DNA of 64,000 nt from Halorussus sp. MSC15.2 (GTDB lineage Archaea > Halobacteriota > Halobacteria > Halobacteriales > Haladaptataceae): assembly GCF_010747475.1 (NCBI RefSeq), contig NZ_VSLZ01000003.1, positions 310,001 to 374,000 on the forward strand, written 5' to 3'. The translations under genes and the position numbers were made by a program. The notes below the pieces were generated by a model. The model worked only from the letters and a program-made list of their open reading frames with translations, did no database searches and was not told the origin of the DNA. Positions 18,673 to 28,474 of this stretch are shown here, one piece after another (the stretch's first letter is position 1; the number at the start of each line of letters is the position of its first letter).

Positions 18673-19529
18673 TCGGCGTCCGCGGGGTCTACGACCGAGT
18701 CGGACTCGGTATCCACGCCCACGCGGTCGCAGAGGTCCGACATGGGGCACTCGTCGAGTCCGTCGAGACACGCGGGCTTCCGAGCTGAGCAGTACTCCCG
18801 ACCGAACTGGATGCTCGCGGTGTGACCGAATCCGCACTTCTCGTCCGGAACCTCTCGCTCAAGTACCGCCCGGACCGCCTCGTGGTCGGCGTCGGCGGGC
18901 GCGACGCCGAGCCGCCGGTAGATGCGGTGGACGTGCGTGTCCACGGGAAAGACGCCGGACCGTCCGCCGGCGAACAGCAGGACGCAGTCGGCGGTCTTGG
19001 GACCCACGCCGTCCATATCGAGGAGGGCGGTGCGGACCTCCTCGGGGTCGCGCTCCCTGACGAACGCGTCGAACGCGGCCGCGCTCCCGTACTCGTCCAG
19101 CACTCGCGCGGCGACCGTGGTCAGCACGTCGGCCTTCCGGTTGTAGAGTCCGGCCGACCGGATGGTGTCGGCGAGTTCGTCGTGGTCGGCGTCGGCGAGC
19201 GCGGCGGCGAGGTCGGCCGCGTCGTCCCCGTCGCCTGTTCCATCTGCGTCGCTTGCACCGTTCCCGTCGTCCGCACCGCCGTACCGCTCCGTCAGCGCGT
19301 CGTGGGCGGGTTGGCTCGCCACGTCGCTGGTGTTCTGGCTCAGAATCGTCCGGACTAAACACTCGAAGGCGTCGCGTCCGCCGTATGTCTTCTGCCAGTA
19401 GAGGTCGCCGAGACGGTCCACGACCGCTTCGGCGCGGGTGGCGGCCTCGCCCGACGCGAACTCGGCGGGCGAACTCACTTCGGCCTCGCCGCCGCTGATG
19501 TTCTCCGCGGGTTCGGAGTTCTCCGGCAT
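18669..19529 (-). CDS. nth: Endonuclease III (HhH-GPD DNA glycosylase/AP lyase)
   Basis: 286 residues. It excises oxidised pyrimidines and cleaves at the abasic site. The helix-hairpin-helix with the catalytic Lys is MDGVGPKTADCVLLF and the catalytic Asp is in VDTHVHRIYRRLG. Four Cys for the [4Fe-4S] cluster are near the end (CSARKPAC, then CPMSDLC). The Cys spacing is x6-x6-x5, while the classical Nth pattern is x6-x2-x5, so there are four extra residues in the second interval. A Gly/Asp-rich low-complexity insertion (around residues 80-105) is typical of halophilic elongation. Start at 19529 gives an acidic leader; a later start is possible. Confidence 0.9.
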   Translation of the reverse strand: MPENSEPAENISGGEAEVSSPAEFASGEAATRAEAVVDRLGDLYWQKTYGGRDAFECLVRTILSQNTSDVASQPAHDALTERYGGADDGNGASDADGTGDGDDAADLAAALADADHDELADTIRSAGLYNRKADVLTTVAARVLDEYGSAAAFDAFVRERDPEEVRTALLDMDGVGPKTADCVLLFAGGRSGVFPVDTHVHRIYRRLGVAPADADHEAVRAVLEREVPDEKCGFGHTASIQFGREYCSARKPACLDGLDECPMSDLCDRVGVDTESDSVVDPADAD

Positions 19530-19600
19530 GTGTCCCGTTTGGGGCTGAAACCGTTTACCGTTACGGATAGAGTTATTGTGTTCTCCTCGGAGTCGTCCGT

Positions 19601-20731
19601 ATGGGTCTTTTTAGCCGGGATTCTGACGACACCGACGACACCGACGACGTTCTCGCCGAGGCGCTGGTCGGCGAGGCGGAGGGGGAGACCGTCACCGAAG
19701 CAGCGCTGACGAACGCGCGCCGCCGAAAGTGGCTCCGGAACCGGTCGTACCTCTCGGAACCGGTCCTCTCGCACCTCGACGACGAGAGGCTCCACCACGT
19801 CTACTTCGACCCGAAGTCGGGGTACCGGCGGGGAGACGCCACCGAGTCTCCGTATCGAAAGCGCGGCGCTTGCTTCGCGTTCACCGGCCGACGACTCCTC
19901 CTAATCGTCGGAAAGAAGCGCGAGGACGAGCGACTCGAAATCGACTACGAGGACGTTTCGGGTGTAGACGTGGACTCCGAGGCGGGCGAACTGACGCTCC
20001 GACTCGACGACGGCGCGCCGGTCACCTTCGCACCGAAGACCGGCCCGAGCGACCCCGAAACCCTCTCGGAACGCGACTGGGTGGTCCTCGCGGAGTTCCT
20101 CGACGAGTACGCCGGCGCGCCGGTCCCCGCCAGCGACTCCGAACTGGCCGACGCGGCTTCTCGCCGACACCGCGCACGCGGTCTCACCGAGTCCGTCGAG
20201 GGTCCCGCGACGGTCGAACTGATGGAGACCTACCTCGGGCGGTACCCACGGGGCGACGGCGAGGACGAGCGCCCCGTCCGCGTCGCGCCGTTCGACGACC
20301 TCCGGCGGCGGGACTTCGACGCTTTCGACGAGGTGCGAACCGACCGAGAGGGCGTGCTCGTCGTCTCTCGTACCCGACTCCTCCTCGACGTCGAGCGCGA
20401 GCGCCTGCGACCCGAAGGCGTCTGGGTAGAGCAGATTCGACAGGCGGCCGGACTCTCGAAGAAACGAGGATACGACGACGAGGACTTCCTCGACCGCGGC
20501 ACGGACATGCTCGAAATAGACTACCGGTCGGTCGAAACCACCTTCACACGAGACCTCGACCCCGTCGAGACGGAGATTCGGTTCGCGGACCTCGCGAGCG
20601 ACGGCGCGGCCGCCGACGGTCGGTGGTTGGTCCTCCGGGAGCGAAACGACGACCCGCTCCGGATTCGGACGGAGTCCGAGGCGATGGCCCTCGCGCTCTC
20701 GAAGTTCGTCGCCAAGTACGGTCCCCAGTGA
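19601..20731 (+). CDS. Conserved hypothetical protein, possible PH-like domains
   Basis: 376 residues, acidic, without signal or membrane helices. The start MGLFSRDSDDTDDTDDVLAE carries short Asp-Thr repeats. About residues 45-165 have the pattern of a bacterial-type pleckstrin-homology domain (RKRGACFAFTGRRLLLIVGKK, then LEIDYEDVSGVDVDSEAGELTLRL). A second region (about 245-370) repeats the theme (REGVLVVSRTRLLLDVERE, LEIDYRSVETTFT). So it may be a tandem PH-like protein; I cannot give a role. Confidence 0.7.
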   Translation: MGLFSRDSDDTDDTDDVLAEALVGEAEGETVTEAALTNARRRKWLRNRSYLSEPVLSHLDDERLHHVYFDPKSGYRRGDATESPYRKRGACFAFTGRRLLLIVGKKREDERLEIDYEDVSGVDVDSEAGELTLRLDDGAPVTFAPKTGPSDPETLSERDWVVLAEFLDEYAGAPVPASDSELADAASRRHRARGLTESVEGPATVELMETYLGRYPRGDGEDERPVRVAPFDDLRRRDFDAFDEVRTDREGVLVVSRTRLLLDVERERLRPEGVWVEQIRQAAGLSKKRGYDDEDFLDRGTDMLEIDYRSVETTFTRDLDPVETEIRFADLASDGAAADGRWLVLRERNDDPLRIRTESEAMALALSKFVAKYGPQ

Positions 20732-20740
20732 CTGCTCGAC

Positions 20741-21163
20741 TCAGTTTTCGCGCGTTACCGAGAGCGTCACCGTCAGTTCCGCCCCATCTGCCAGCGCCGC
20801 CACGAGGTCTCTGTCGAACCCCTCTGCCGCGAATTCCGCGCCGACCAGAATCGTCCGGTCGTCCACGTAGTCGCTGGTCCGGCCCACCGCGCTCCGGTCG
20901 CTCTCGAATTCGAGGTCCGGGTGGCCGCGGCCGACGACCGTCTCGGTGTGGCCTGCGGCCTCGAACGTCGCGGTAATCGTCGCGTCGGCGTTCTGGCAGG
21001 CCGCGACGAACTCGTCGTCGAAGTCGGCCGGAGCGCGGTCCGCCTCGATGCCGAGGATGCAGTCGCCCGCGGGCGTGAGATAGTCGTCGGTCGTCACCTC
21101 GAAGGTGCTGGCGTGGGCGGCCGAGACGTTCTCGTGACCGCGCGCGTGGAGCACTTCGTCCAT
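20741..21163 (-). CDS. DUF371 family protein
   Basis: 140 residues. The N-terminus, EVLHARGHENVSAAHASTFE, followed by LTPAGDCILGIEADRAP, matches the archaeal DUF371 family. That family is small, soluble, conserved across archaea and of unknown function; the conserved RGHxN and GDCIxG motifs suggest a shared active or binding site. It is convergent with the 19601 gene, with nine bases between the stops. Confidence 0.88.
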   Translation of the reverse strand: MDEVLHARGHENVSAAHASTFEVTTDDYLTPAGDCILGIEADRAPADFDDEFVAACQNADATITATFEAAGHTETVVGRGHPDLEFESDRSAVGRTSDYVDDRTILVGAEFAAEGFDRDLVAALADGAELTVTLSVTREN

Positions 21164-21257
21164 GGGGACGGATTTCGACAGCGGACACTTGAATCGCGGG
21201 AAACCGACTGCGGTGGCCGGTCCGAAGTGGCTGGGCGGACCGACGACACTTGACGAA

Positions 21258-21410
21258 CTACCGCACCACAGTCACCGTGACCGCGCCGCAGGCGCACTCG
21301 TAGGCGCGGCGCTCGCCCGCGTCGGTCGTCATCCGGAGCATCAACTCGTCCTCGCCGAGGGTGCGCTGACAGTTACGGGCGTCGCAGGCACACCGCAGGT
21401 CTTCGAGCAT
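21258..21410 (-). CDS. Small cysteine-rich protein (probable zinc binder)
   Basis: 50 residues from the ATG at 21410 (MLEDLRCACDARNCQRTLGE). Cys residues occur as CxCxxxxC in the first half and CxC (YECACG) in the second, which suggests one small zinc site. A slightly longer start at 21431 adds seven residues. No family is recognised; the small size and Cys pattern recall the many haloarchaeal micro-zinc-finger proteins. Codon usage fits the genome and there is no competing ORF of better quality. Confidence 0.62.
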   Translation of the reverse strand: MLEDLRCACDARNCQRTLGEDELMLRMTTDAGERRAYECACGAVTVTVVR

Positions 21411-21522
21411 ACCCGAACGTGGTCCCGCCATCCTACTTAAATTGAGCCATGGGCGCGGTGAAAGTGAAAGTGGTCGGCTCCGGTACGTAAAACCTATCTG
21501 GTGTGGGTGTAGTTGCCCGTGT

Positions 21523-23420
21523 ATGTCCCTCACCGACTGGACGGGCGCGGCGGTCGAACCGTCCGCCGGAGCCGAGCCGCCCTCCCCCGACGAGTGGCAC
21601 CCGGTCGAACTACCGGGCCGCCCCGAGCGGTTCGCAGACGCCGACGCCGTGGCGTACCGAACCGAGTTCGCCGACCCCCGCGCCGCCGACGAGCGAGCGA
21701 CCCTCGAACTCCGCGGGTTGTTCGCCCACGCTCGCATCTGGCTGAACGGCGAGTTGCTCGGCGAACACGACGCCTACTTCGTCCCCGCGCGTACGAAGTG
21801 GACCTCGAAACCGACAACGAACTGGTCGTCGAGTGTCGCGCCCCCGAATCGTACGGCGGCGTCTACGCGACCGACCGAGTCCCGGACGAGCAGGCGGTCC
21901 CGGGCATCTGGTGGGCCGCGGACCTCGAAACGCATCCAGAGACGTTCGTGGACACGCTCTCGCTGACGCCCCGGCGGACCGACGACGGCGCGGTCATCGA
22001 CGCCGAGTTGGCCGTCGAGGCGGGCGAGGCGCTGGACGAGCGCATCTCGCTGTCAGTGCGCCCGCAGGGGTTCCGGGGCGGCGGCGTAATGGAACGCGCT
22101 CGAATCGAGGCCGACGCGGGCGAGCGCGCTGTCGTCGAGAAGACGCTCGAACTCCGCGACCCGGCTTACTGGTGGCCCGCGGGTCACGGCCCGCAACACC
22201 GGTACGCGGTCCGGGCGAAACTCGGCGACTCCGAACGGGTCGTGAAGACCGGTCTCTCCGAAATCCGCGACGCCGGGGACGACGGATTGGTCGTCAACGG
22301 ACAGGAAGTCCGGGGACGTGGGTTCTCGCTCCTCCCGACGGGCGACCCGACGTGGGACGTCGAACGGGCCGCCAACGCCAACGCGAACGTCGTCCGCGCG
22401 TACGGCCACGTCCCGCCCGCCGAGTTCTACGAGGCCGCCGCCGAGGCGGGCCTGCTGGTCTGGCAGGACCTCCCCATCTCCGGGGCGGGCGAGTCGGCCG
22501 GAACCGACCCGGACCGCGCGACGGCGTTGGCAGAGACCCTCTCGTCGTCGGTCGAGCGCCACCCCTGCGTGGCCGCGTTCGGCGTCCGCGCCGACCCGAC
22601 CGACCACCTCGCGGGCGTCGGTCCCTCCCGTCTCGCCCGGTACAAGGTCCGCTGGCGAGCGTGGCGCGCGAACTACGACGCCACCGCGGACCGCGAACTC
22701 GCCAAGACCTTCCCCGACGACACGACAGTGTTCCCTGTCTCCGGCGCGCCCGGCATCGACCCCGACGCCGCACACGTCTACCCCGGATGGCAGTACGGCG
22801 ACGCCGACGACGCCGAGTGGGTCCTCGACAAGTACGACTGTACGGGCGCGGTCGGCGCGTTCGGCGCGGGGTCGCTCACCGCGGCGGAGGGCCACGACGC
22901 CGCCGGGTTCGACGCCGACGCCCACGACGCCTACGTCGCCGGAAACGTCGAGACGTTGGGCGGCGACGAAGCGACCCCCGTCGAGGCCTCTCAGACGTAT
23001 CAGACGCGGGTCCTCAAGCACGTCACCGAGACGCTCCGCCGCCGGGGCACCGGCCTGCTCGTGGCCGACGCGCTCCGGGACGCCGACGCCGGGGCGGGCA
23101 TGGGCGTGCTGGCGGCCGACGGGTCCGAGAAGGACGGGTACGAGGCGATGGCGGCCTCGCTGGAACCCGTACAGGTCGTGCTCGACGGGTACCCGACGCA
23201 CGGTTCGACCAGAGAGTTGACGGTCATCAACGACACGCCCGAGGCGGTGTCGGGCACGGTCTCGTGGACCGCCGGTGACCGGACCGGCGGGTCCGACGTG
23301 GAGGTCGAAGCCTACGGTCGTTCGCGTGCCGGGACGCTGGAGGTTCCAGACGACGCCCGAGCGGTCGAACTCTCCTTCGGGCGTGCCGACGGAGCCGTCC
23401 AGAACATCTACCCGCTGTAG
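21523..23420 (+). CDS. Glycoside hydrolase family 2-like protein, frameshifted near 21791
   Basis: After correction it is about 632 residues. The N-terminal jelly-roll (LRGLFAHARIWLNGELLGEH) and following segments resemble the sugar-binding, immunoglobulin-like and barrel domains of GH2 beta-mannosidase/glucuronidase-type proteins (AYWWPAGHGPQHRY, LLVWQDLPISG, RHPCVAAFGV). The frame breaks at FVPAR: one base is missing before tacgaagtggac, after which YEVDLETDNELVVECRAPES resumes. Where GH2 enzymes have the acid/base Asn-Glu after the RHPS-type segment, this protein reads AAFGVRADPTD, so the usual catalytic Glu is not visible. It may be a non-catalytic or divergent member. No signal peptide, so probably cytoplasmic. 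Confidence 0.72.
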
Positions 23421-23520
23421 CGTCCGGCGGTGTTTATTACCCCACCGAAGAGTGTGGGAAGGCCTTACACGGCCGTTAGCGGACGTGTGAACGGTTTCCA
23501 CGCCCCAATTCAACGCAACA

Positions 23521-23530
23521 TTTATATATA
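23521..23530 (+). promoter_or_regulatory. TATA-like box upstream of the coiled-coil gene
   Basis: tttatatata is the most AT-rich element in the 279-base gap before the coiled-coil gene and has a good archaeal box A core. It lies about 170 bases before the ATG, which would imply a leader of about 145 bases. Confidence 0.45.
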
Positions 23531-23699
23531 CACAGCGAATATTTGCAGATACCAGAACGCCACGAGCGTTCGGCAAGCATCGCGCGACAAATGACATGGG
23601 ACTATTGTCAACGGTCGATTGCCAGTTGTAGACAGCAGTTGCTGTCGTCCACTGGCTCGCCGAACGCCGAGGCGGGCATGGAATCGAGGTTAAATTAGC

Positions 23700-24563
23700 A
23701 TGGTAAGTGTAACAGAAGAGGAACTTCAGAACAAGTCGAAAGGCGAACTAATCAAACTTGCGGGCCAGCTCCGAGACCGACGAAACGAGCTGAATCAGAA
23801 GGCCAGCAAGCGCGCCTCCAAGCGTGACGACCTGAACGCCAAGACCCGCGAGAAGGTCGACGAGGCTCAGGAACACCGCGAGAAGCGCGACGAACTGAAC
23901 GAGCAGGTTCAGGAGCACAAGGAGAAGCGCAACGAACTCAACGCGAAGGCCAACGAACTGTTCGACGAAGTCGAGCAGAAGAAGTCCGACCTCGAACTCA
24001 ACGAGGGAAAGGACATCGAGGAACTCGAATCTGAAATCGAAGACCTCGAATTCAAGCAGCAGACCGAGGTCCTCTCGACCGAGGAGGAGCGCGAACTCAT
24101 CGAGAAAATCGAGGCCAAGCGCGAGAAGCTTCAGGACCGAAAGGAGAAGCTCAACGACAGCGAGGACCTCGAAGGACTCGTCGAGGAAGCCGAAGAGGTT
24201 CGCGCCGAAGCTAGCCGTCACCACGAGAAGGTGACCGAACTCGCGGACAAGGCCCAAGAGCATCACAACCAGATGATTGAGGCCTACCGCGAAGCCGACG
24301 AGATTCGCGACGAGGCCGACGAGATGCACGAGAGCTTCGTGGAGGCCCAGGAGGCCGCCGACCAGCACCACGAGGACTTCGTGCGCGTCCAGAAGCGCCT
24401 GCGCGAACTCGACAAGCAGGAAGAGGAAGAGCGCAAGACCGAGAAGGAGAAGGAGCGCGAAGAGGCCAAGGAAGAGGCCGAGGAAATCTACCAGCAGTTC
24501 AAGGACGGCGAGACCCTCGACACCGAGGACCTCATGAAGCTCCAGAAGACGGGTCTGCTGTAA
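23700..24563 (+). CDS. Coiled-coil protein (COG1340-like)
   Basis: 287 residues composed almost entirely of heptad-pattern Glu/Lys/Arg-rich coiled coil (repeats such as REKRDELNEQVQEHKEKRNE), ending in a short non-coiled tail, FKDGETLDTEDLMKLQKTGLL. It belongs with the conserved archaeal coiled-coil proteins of COG1340. Unlike its neighbours it uses relatively many Lys residues, because of the coiled coil. Function unknown; a structural or chromosome/RNA-associated scaffold is speculation. Confidence 0.85.
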   Translation: MVSVTEEELQNKSKGELIKLAGQLRDRRNELNQKASKRASKRDDLNAKTREKVDEAQEHREKRDELNEQVQEHKEKRNELNAKANELFDEVEQKKSDLELNEGKDIEELESEIEDLEFKQQTEVLSTEEERELIEKIEAKREKLQDRKEKLNDSEDLEGLVEEAEEVRAEASRHHEKVTELADKAQEHHNQMIEAYREADEIRDEADEMHESFVEAQEAADQHHEDFVRVQKRLRELDKQEEEERKTEKEKEREEAKEEAEEIYQQFKDGETLDTEDLMKLQKTGLL

Positions 24564-25355
24564 ACTCCGTAGTTCTGCGGCATTAGTTTCTCAGTTCTTC
24601 AGTTTCGGGTAGCGGTGGCTTCATCGGTAGTGGTCGACGGGGTGGTACGGATTTACCACTTCGCTACTATCGAAGCCCGCGACCCCACGTCACAGCACTG
24701 CGATTTTGGTAGTCTCGTCCGCGTAGTGGCCTCGTCTGCACTAGCTTCTGCCGGTACGAACGAGTCACCGCAACCGTACCGCACCGCGATAGCCTCACAC
24801 CCCCTCGTCGGCCGCCCGAACGCGGCGACTCCACCGGCGGACAGACCGCGTCCGCCGAGCAGTCGTTCGCGACGCTCACGACGACCTCGCGCAGCGGGCG
24901 CGACACGAGGTCGCGCTCGTACGCGCCGACCACAGTCGGTGGACGAACCGTCGGAATTTCGAGGAGAGAGGCCTCTTTCGGGCGGTCGTATACACCCCAG
25001 TTCTACGAGTCGGACGCTTGGACCAGCGACAGTGGCGTGTGGTGCCTCGTGACAGAGCTAACGAACGTTTAAATATCGAGACACCCAACCCAAAATCGTG
25101 CCGTCCACGGTCCGAGGTTCCGGCGTCACGGAATTCCAGACGCCCGACCGCGCGATGCGTATGCGTACGCCGAGCAACGCATAACGTCGGGAGGACCCAC
25201 CCGGACCGTGGCACGCGGACGGTTTTTCGCGGTGGCGAAACCCGACCGAGCGGTCGAGTCGCCACCGAACGTCTACCAGCGAATCCCATCGACCAGCGCC
25301 ATGCCCGAACACGAAAATCGGCGGGTTTTACACCCGCCACGAAGGATTGGATAGT
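24564..25355. other. 792-base stretch without a convincing gene; metG leader region
   Basis: Open frames here (24615-25052 plus, 24667-24933 minus) have unnatural Arg/Ser/Pro-rich compositions and match nothing known to me. Two features stand out: a box A-like gtttaaatat near 25067-25077, about 280 bases before metG, and a perfect 7-bp hairpin directly before the metG start (listed separately). It may hold a long metG leader or a small RNA, but I see no SRP or RNase P RNA signature. Confidence 0.4.
25320..25338 (+). promoter_or_regulatory. Hairpin in the metG leader
   Basis: Stem ggcgggt (25320-25326), loop tttac, stem acccgcc (25332-25338), perfect over 7 bp, ending 17 bases before the metG ATG. 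It could end an upstream transcript or affect ribosome access. No canonical poly-T follows. Confidence 0.45.
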
Positions 25356-27489
25356 ATGAGCCACGACGACTTTCCCACGGAGAAGCCAGCGGTGGTGACC
25401 TGTGGACTGCCGTACGCCAACGGCGACCTCCACATCGGCCACCTCCGGACGTACATCAGCGGGGACGCCTACGCACGGTCCCTAGAGAAGTTAGGGCAGG
25501 AGACCGCCTTCGTCTCGGGGTCCGACATGCACGGGACCCCGGTCGCGGTCAACGCCGAGAAGGAGGGCGTCTCTCCCGAGGAGTTCGCCTTGGAACACCA
25601 CGAGAAGTACGCCGAGACGTTCCCCCGGTTCGGCGTCGAGTTCGACAACTACGGCCACACCCACGACGAGACCAACACCGAACTCACGCAGGAGTTCGTC
25701 CGGTCGTGGATAGACGCGGGCCACGTCTTCGAGAAGGAGATTCAGGTCGCGTGGGACCCCGAGGCCGACACGCCCCTGCCCGACCGCTTCGTTGAGGGGA
25801 CCTGCCCGTACTGCGGCGCGAAGGCCCGCGGCGACGAGTGCGACGAGGGGTGTCAGCGCCACCTCGAACCCGGCGAAATCGAGGACCCGGTGAGTACCAT
25901 CACCGGGAACCCCGCCGAGTACCGCACTCGCGAACACGAGTTCCTGCGACTCTCCGACTTCCAGGAGTACCTCGAAGGGTTCATCGACCGACTCGAAGGC
26001 ACCAGCAACGCGCGAAACCAGCCCAGAGAGTGGATAGAGGGCGAACTACAGGACCTCTGTATCACGCGCGACATGGACTGGGGCATCGACTACCCCGGCG
26101 AGGGGAAAGAAGACCTCGTCCTCTACGTCTGGGTGGACGCCCCCATCGAGTACGTCGCCTCCACCAAGCAGTACACCGAGCGCGTCGGCGAGGACGTGTT
26201 CGACTGGGAGGAAGTCTGGAAGGACGGCGCGCCGGAGGCGGGTGCCGAGGGCGAGACCGAAGACGAGACGTGGGCCGAGGCCGACACGGGCGAAATCGTC
26301 CACGTCATCGGCCGCGACATCATCCAGCACCACACCGTCTTCTGGCCGTCGATGCTCCGAGGCGCGGGCTACAACGAACCCCGTGCGGTGATGGCCAGCG
26401 GGTTCGTCAACCTCGACGGCGACGCGTTCTCGACCAGTCGCAACCGCGCGGTCTGGGCCGACGACTACCTCGACGAGGGGTTCCACCCGGACCTCGTGCG
26501 GTACTACCTGACCACCACCGGCGGGTTCCAGCAGGACGTGGACTTCTCGTGGGAGAAGTTCCAAGAGCGCGTGAACGGCGAGTTGGTCGGCACGCTCGGC
26601 AACTTCGCCTACCGGAGTCTGCTGTTCGCGGCCCGCAACTACGGCGGCGCGCCGGACGCCGACACCTCCGCGGAGGTCGCCGAGCGCATCGAGGAGGCCG
26701 TCTCGGAGTTCGAGGCCGCGGTGAACGACTACTCGCTCAAAAAAGGCGGGCGACACCGCCGTCGCGCTGGCGGGATTCGGCAACGAGTACATCCAGCGCA
26801 ACGAACCGTGGAACCTCACCGACGACGACCCCGAACGGGCCGAGCAGGTCATCTACGACTGCGTCCAGATAGCCAAGGCCGTTGCGGTCCTCTCGGCACC
26901 CATCCTCCCCGACAAGGCCCAGCGCCTCTGGGAGCAGTTGGGCGAGGCGGAGTCGGTCCACGACGCCGACCTCGACACCTGCCTCGAATCGCCGCCGGGC
27001 GACTTCGGCGAACCCGACGAACTGTTCGAGCAGATAGAGGACGAACGCGTCGAGGAACTGAACGAGAAGTTGCAGGAGCGAGTCGAAGCGGCGACGGAAG
27101 AAGCGAACGAAGACGACGACAACGAGGAGACTGACACCGTGAGCGACATCGACATCGAACCCGTCAGCGACGACCGCATCAGCTTCGAAGAATTCCAAGA
27201 CCTCGACGTCCGCGTGGGCGAAATCGAGGTCGCCGAACCCATCGAGGGCGCGGACGACCTCGCGCGCCTCGAAGTGGACATCGGCGTCGAGACCCGCCAA
27301 ATCGTCGCGGGCATCAAGCAACTCCACGACCTCGACGAACTTCCGGGCACGAAGGTCGTCGTCGTGGCGAACCTCGAACAGGCCGAACTGTTCGGCGTCG
27401 AGAGCAACGGCATGGTGCTCGCTGCGGGCGAGGACGCCGACCTGCTGACGACCCACGGCGACAGCGTCCCGGGCACGAAGGTCAAGTAA
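25356..27489 (+). CDS. metG: Methionyl-tRNA synthetase with C-terminal tRNA-binding domain, frameshifted near 26740
   Basis: Class I aminoacyl-tRNA synthetase. The HIGH motif (GDLHIGHLRTY) is at residues 26-29, the zinc knuckle CPYCGAKARGDECDEGC at about 149-165, and the KMSKS-equivalent is FSTSRNRAVW near 358. The anticodon-binding helical domain follows. The last ~110 residues (ISFEEFQDLDVRVGEIEVAE) are a Trbp111/EMAPII-type tRNA-binding domain fused after an acidic linker. The frame breaks in an A6 run (ctcaaaaaaggcggg); with five A residues the protein reads SLKKAGDTAVALAGFGNEY and continues to 27489, giving about 710 residues. An extra A is the likely error. Start at the ATG 25356; the TTG at 25347 is less likely. 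Confidence 0.95.
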
Positions 27490-27844
27490 GCCCTTCCTGA
27501 CGATTTTCCGGACAGTATCGGTCTACTATAGATGAACGTCGAGGACGGTTACTATTGAGACCGGGACGTACGAGGTTCGACAGTCGGAGGGTATTATTCG
27601 GACGTGAAACCGACCCGAATCTCGGCTACCGCCTCCGTTACAGGTCCGACGCCGTCCTGATTGGTTGCACACATATCTCTCGACAGACAATAATTACAAA
27701 ATCACTAATAGAATAATTTAGTCTATTCTTAATCTAATTAATCTCTCAATTGTATAAAAACTGCAGCACTGAGCTACATCCCCAAAGTGATTGAAATTAT
27801 AACACCTTATGTTTCAGACGTTCCTATCATCGGATGCAGTCCCC
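27490..27844. other. 355-base AT-rich gap before a secreted-protein gene
   Basis: No gene seen. From about 27660 to 27800 the base composition falls well below that of the chromosome (runs such as caataattacaaaatc). It contains an inverted repeat agaata-N8-tattct (27708-27727) and several TATA-like tracts. It is probably the promoter and operator region of the Tat-exported protein at 27845, or a scar of transfer. Confidence 0.5.
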
Positions 27845-28438
27845 ATGACCCGAAGCACCTCCAACCGACGTGCGTTCCTGAAGAAGGCAGCGCTGACGAC
27901 CACTGTCGCTGGCGGCGCGCTCGCCAGCGCTCAGCCCGCCGCCGCGGCCGACCAGAAGGTGATTCTTGAGGGCAACGGTGGGAGCGGAAGCTACCACGTT
28001 TACGTCAACGACCCGAACGCGTCGGCCGTCAGCAGTACGCTCGAAAGCTCCGACGGCGTCGACAACAGCTCTACCAGTTCGCGACTTTCGGGCGAACTCA
28101 GTGACGGTGACCGCGACGAGTACACGTTCGACGGGCAGGTGACCGGCGTAGGCCTTCGCGGCGACGTGTGGCTCGAGGTCGTGAATCCCAACGGCATCAA
28201 CCGTGGCGGTCGCCTCGACATCGAGGGCGGTGGCGATTCCAGCTACTGGGTCAAAGCCAGTCGAGACATGCGTGACGAGTACGGCAACCTCGAATCCAGC
28301 GACAGTGTGAGTGACGATACCTGTGACGGTACGCTCGACTTCAGCGACACGGACAGTTACTACCTCGACGGTACGATTTACGCCGTCAACGCGAGCGTCG
28401 CCGACGGGGACTCGGTCATCATCAATCACGACCTCTGA
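27845..28438 (+). CDS. Tat-exported hypothetical protein
   Basis: 197 residues from the ATG at 27845. The signal peptide has a twin-arginine motif (NRRAFLKKAALTTTVAGGAL) with cleavage probably after AQPAAAA. The mature part is Ser/Asp/Gly-rich, without Cys pairs for metal or a C-terminal anchor, so it should be released outside the membrane. It looks like a small all-beta domain (ILEGNGGSGSYHVYVND, VWLEVVNPNGINRGGRLDIE). Not recognised. The low-GC upstream region and lack of operon partners suggest an accessory, regulated gene. Confidence 0.72.
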   Translation: MTRSTSNRRAFLKKAALTTTVAGGALASAQPAAAADQKVILEGNGGSGSYHVYVNDPNASAVSSTLESSDGVDNSSTSSRLSGELSDGDRDEYTFDGQVTGVGLRGDVWLEVVNPNGINRGGRLDIEGGGDSSYWVKASRDMRDEYGNLESSDSVSDDTCDGTLDFSDTDSYYLDGTIYAVNASVADGDSVIINHDL

Positions 28439-28474
28439 GTCCGGCCCTCGAACATCATTTTTATCGGTGTTTAG

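Noticed and set aside
24615-25052. 145-residue ORF in the gap before metG
   Set aside because: Arg/Ser/Pro-rich second half and no initiation signal; looks like random GC-rich reading frame.
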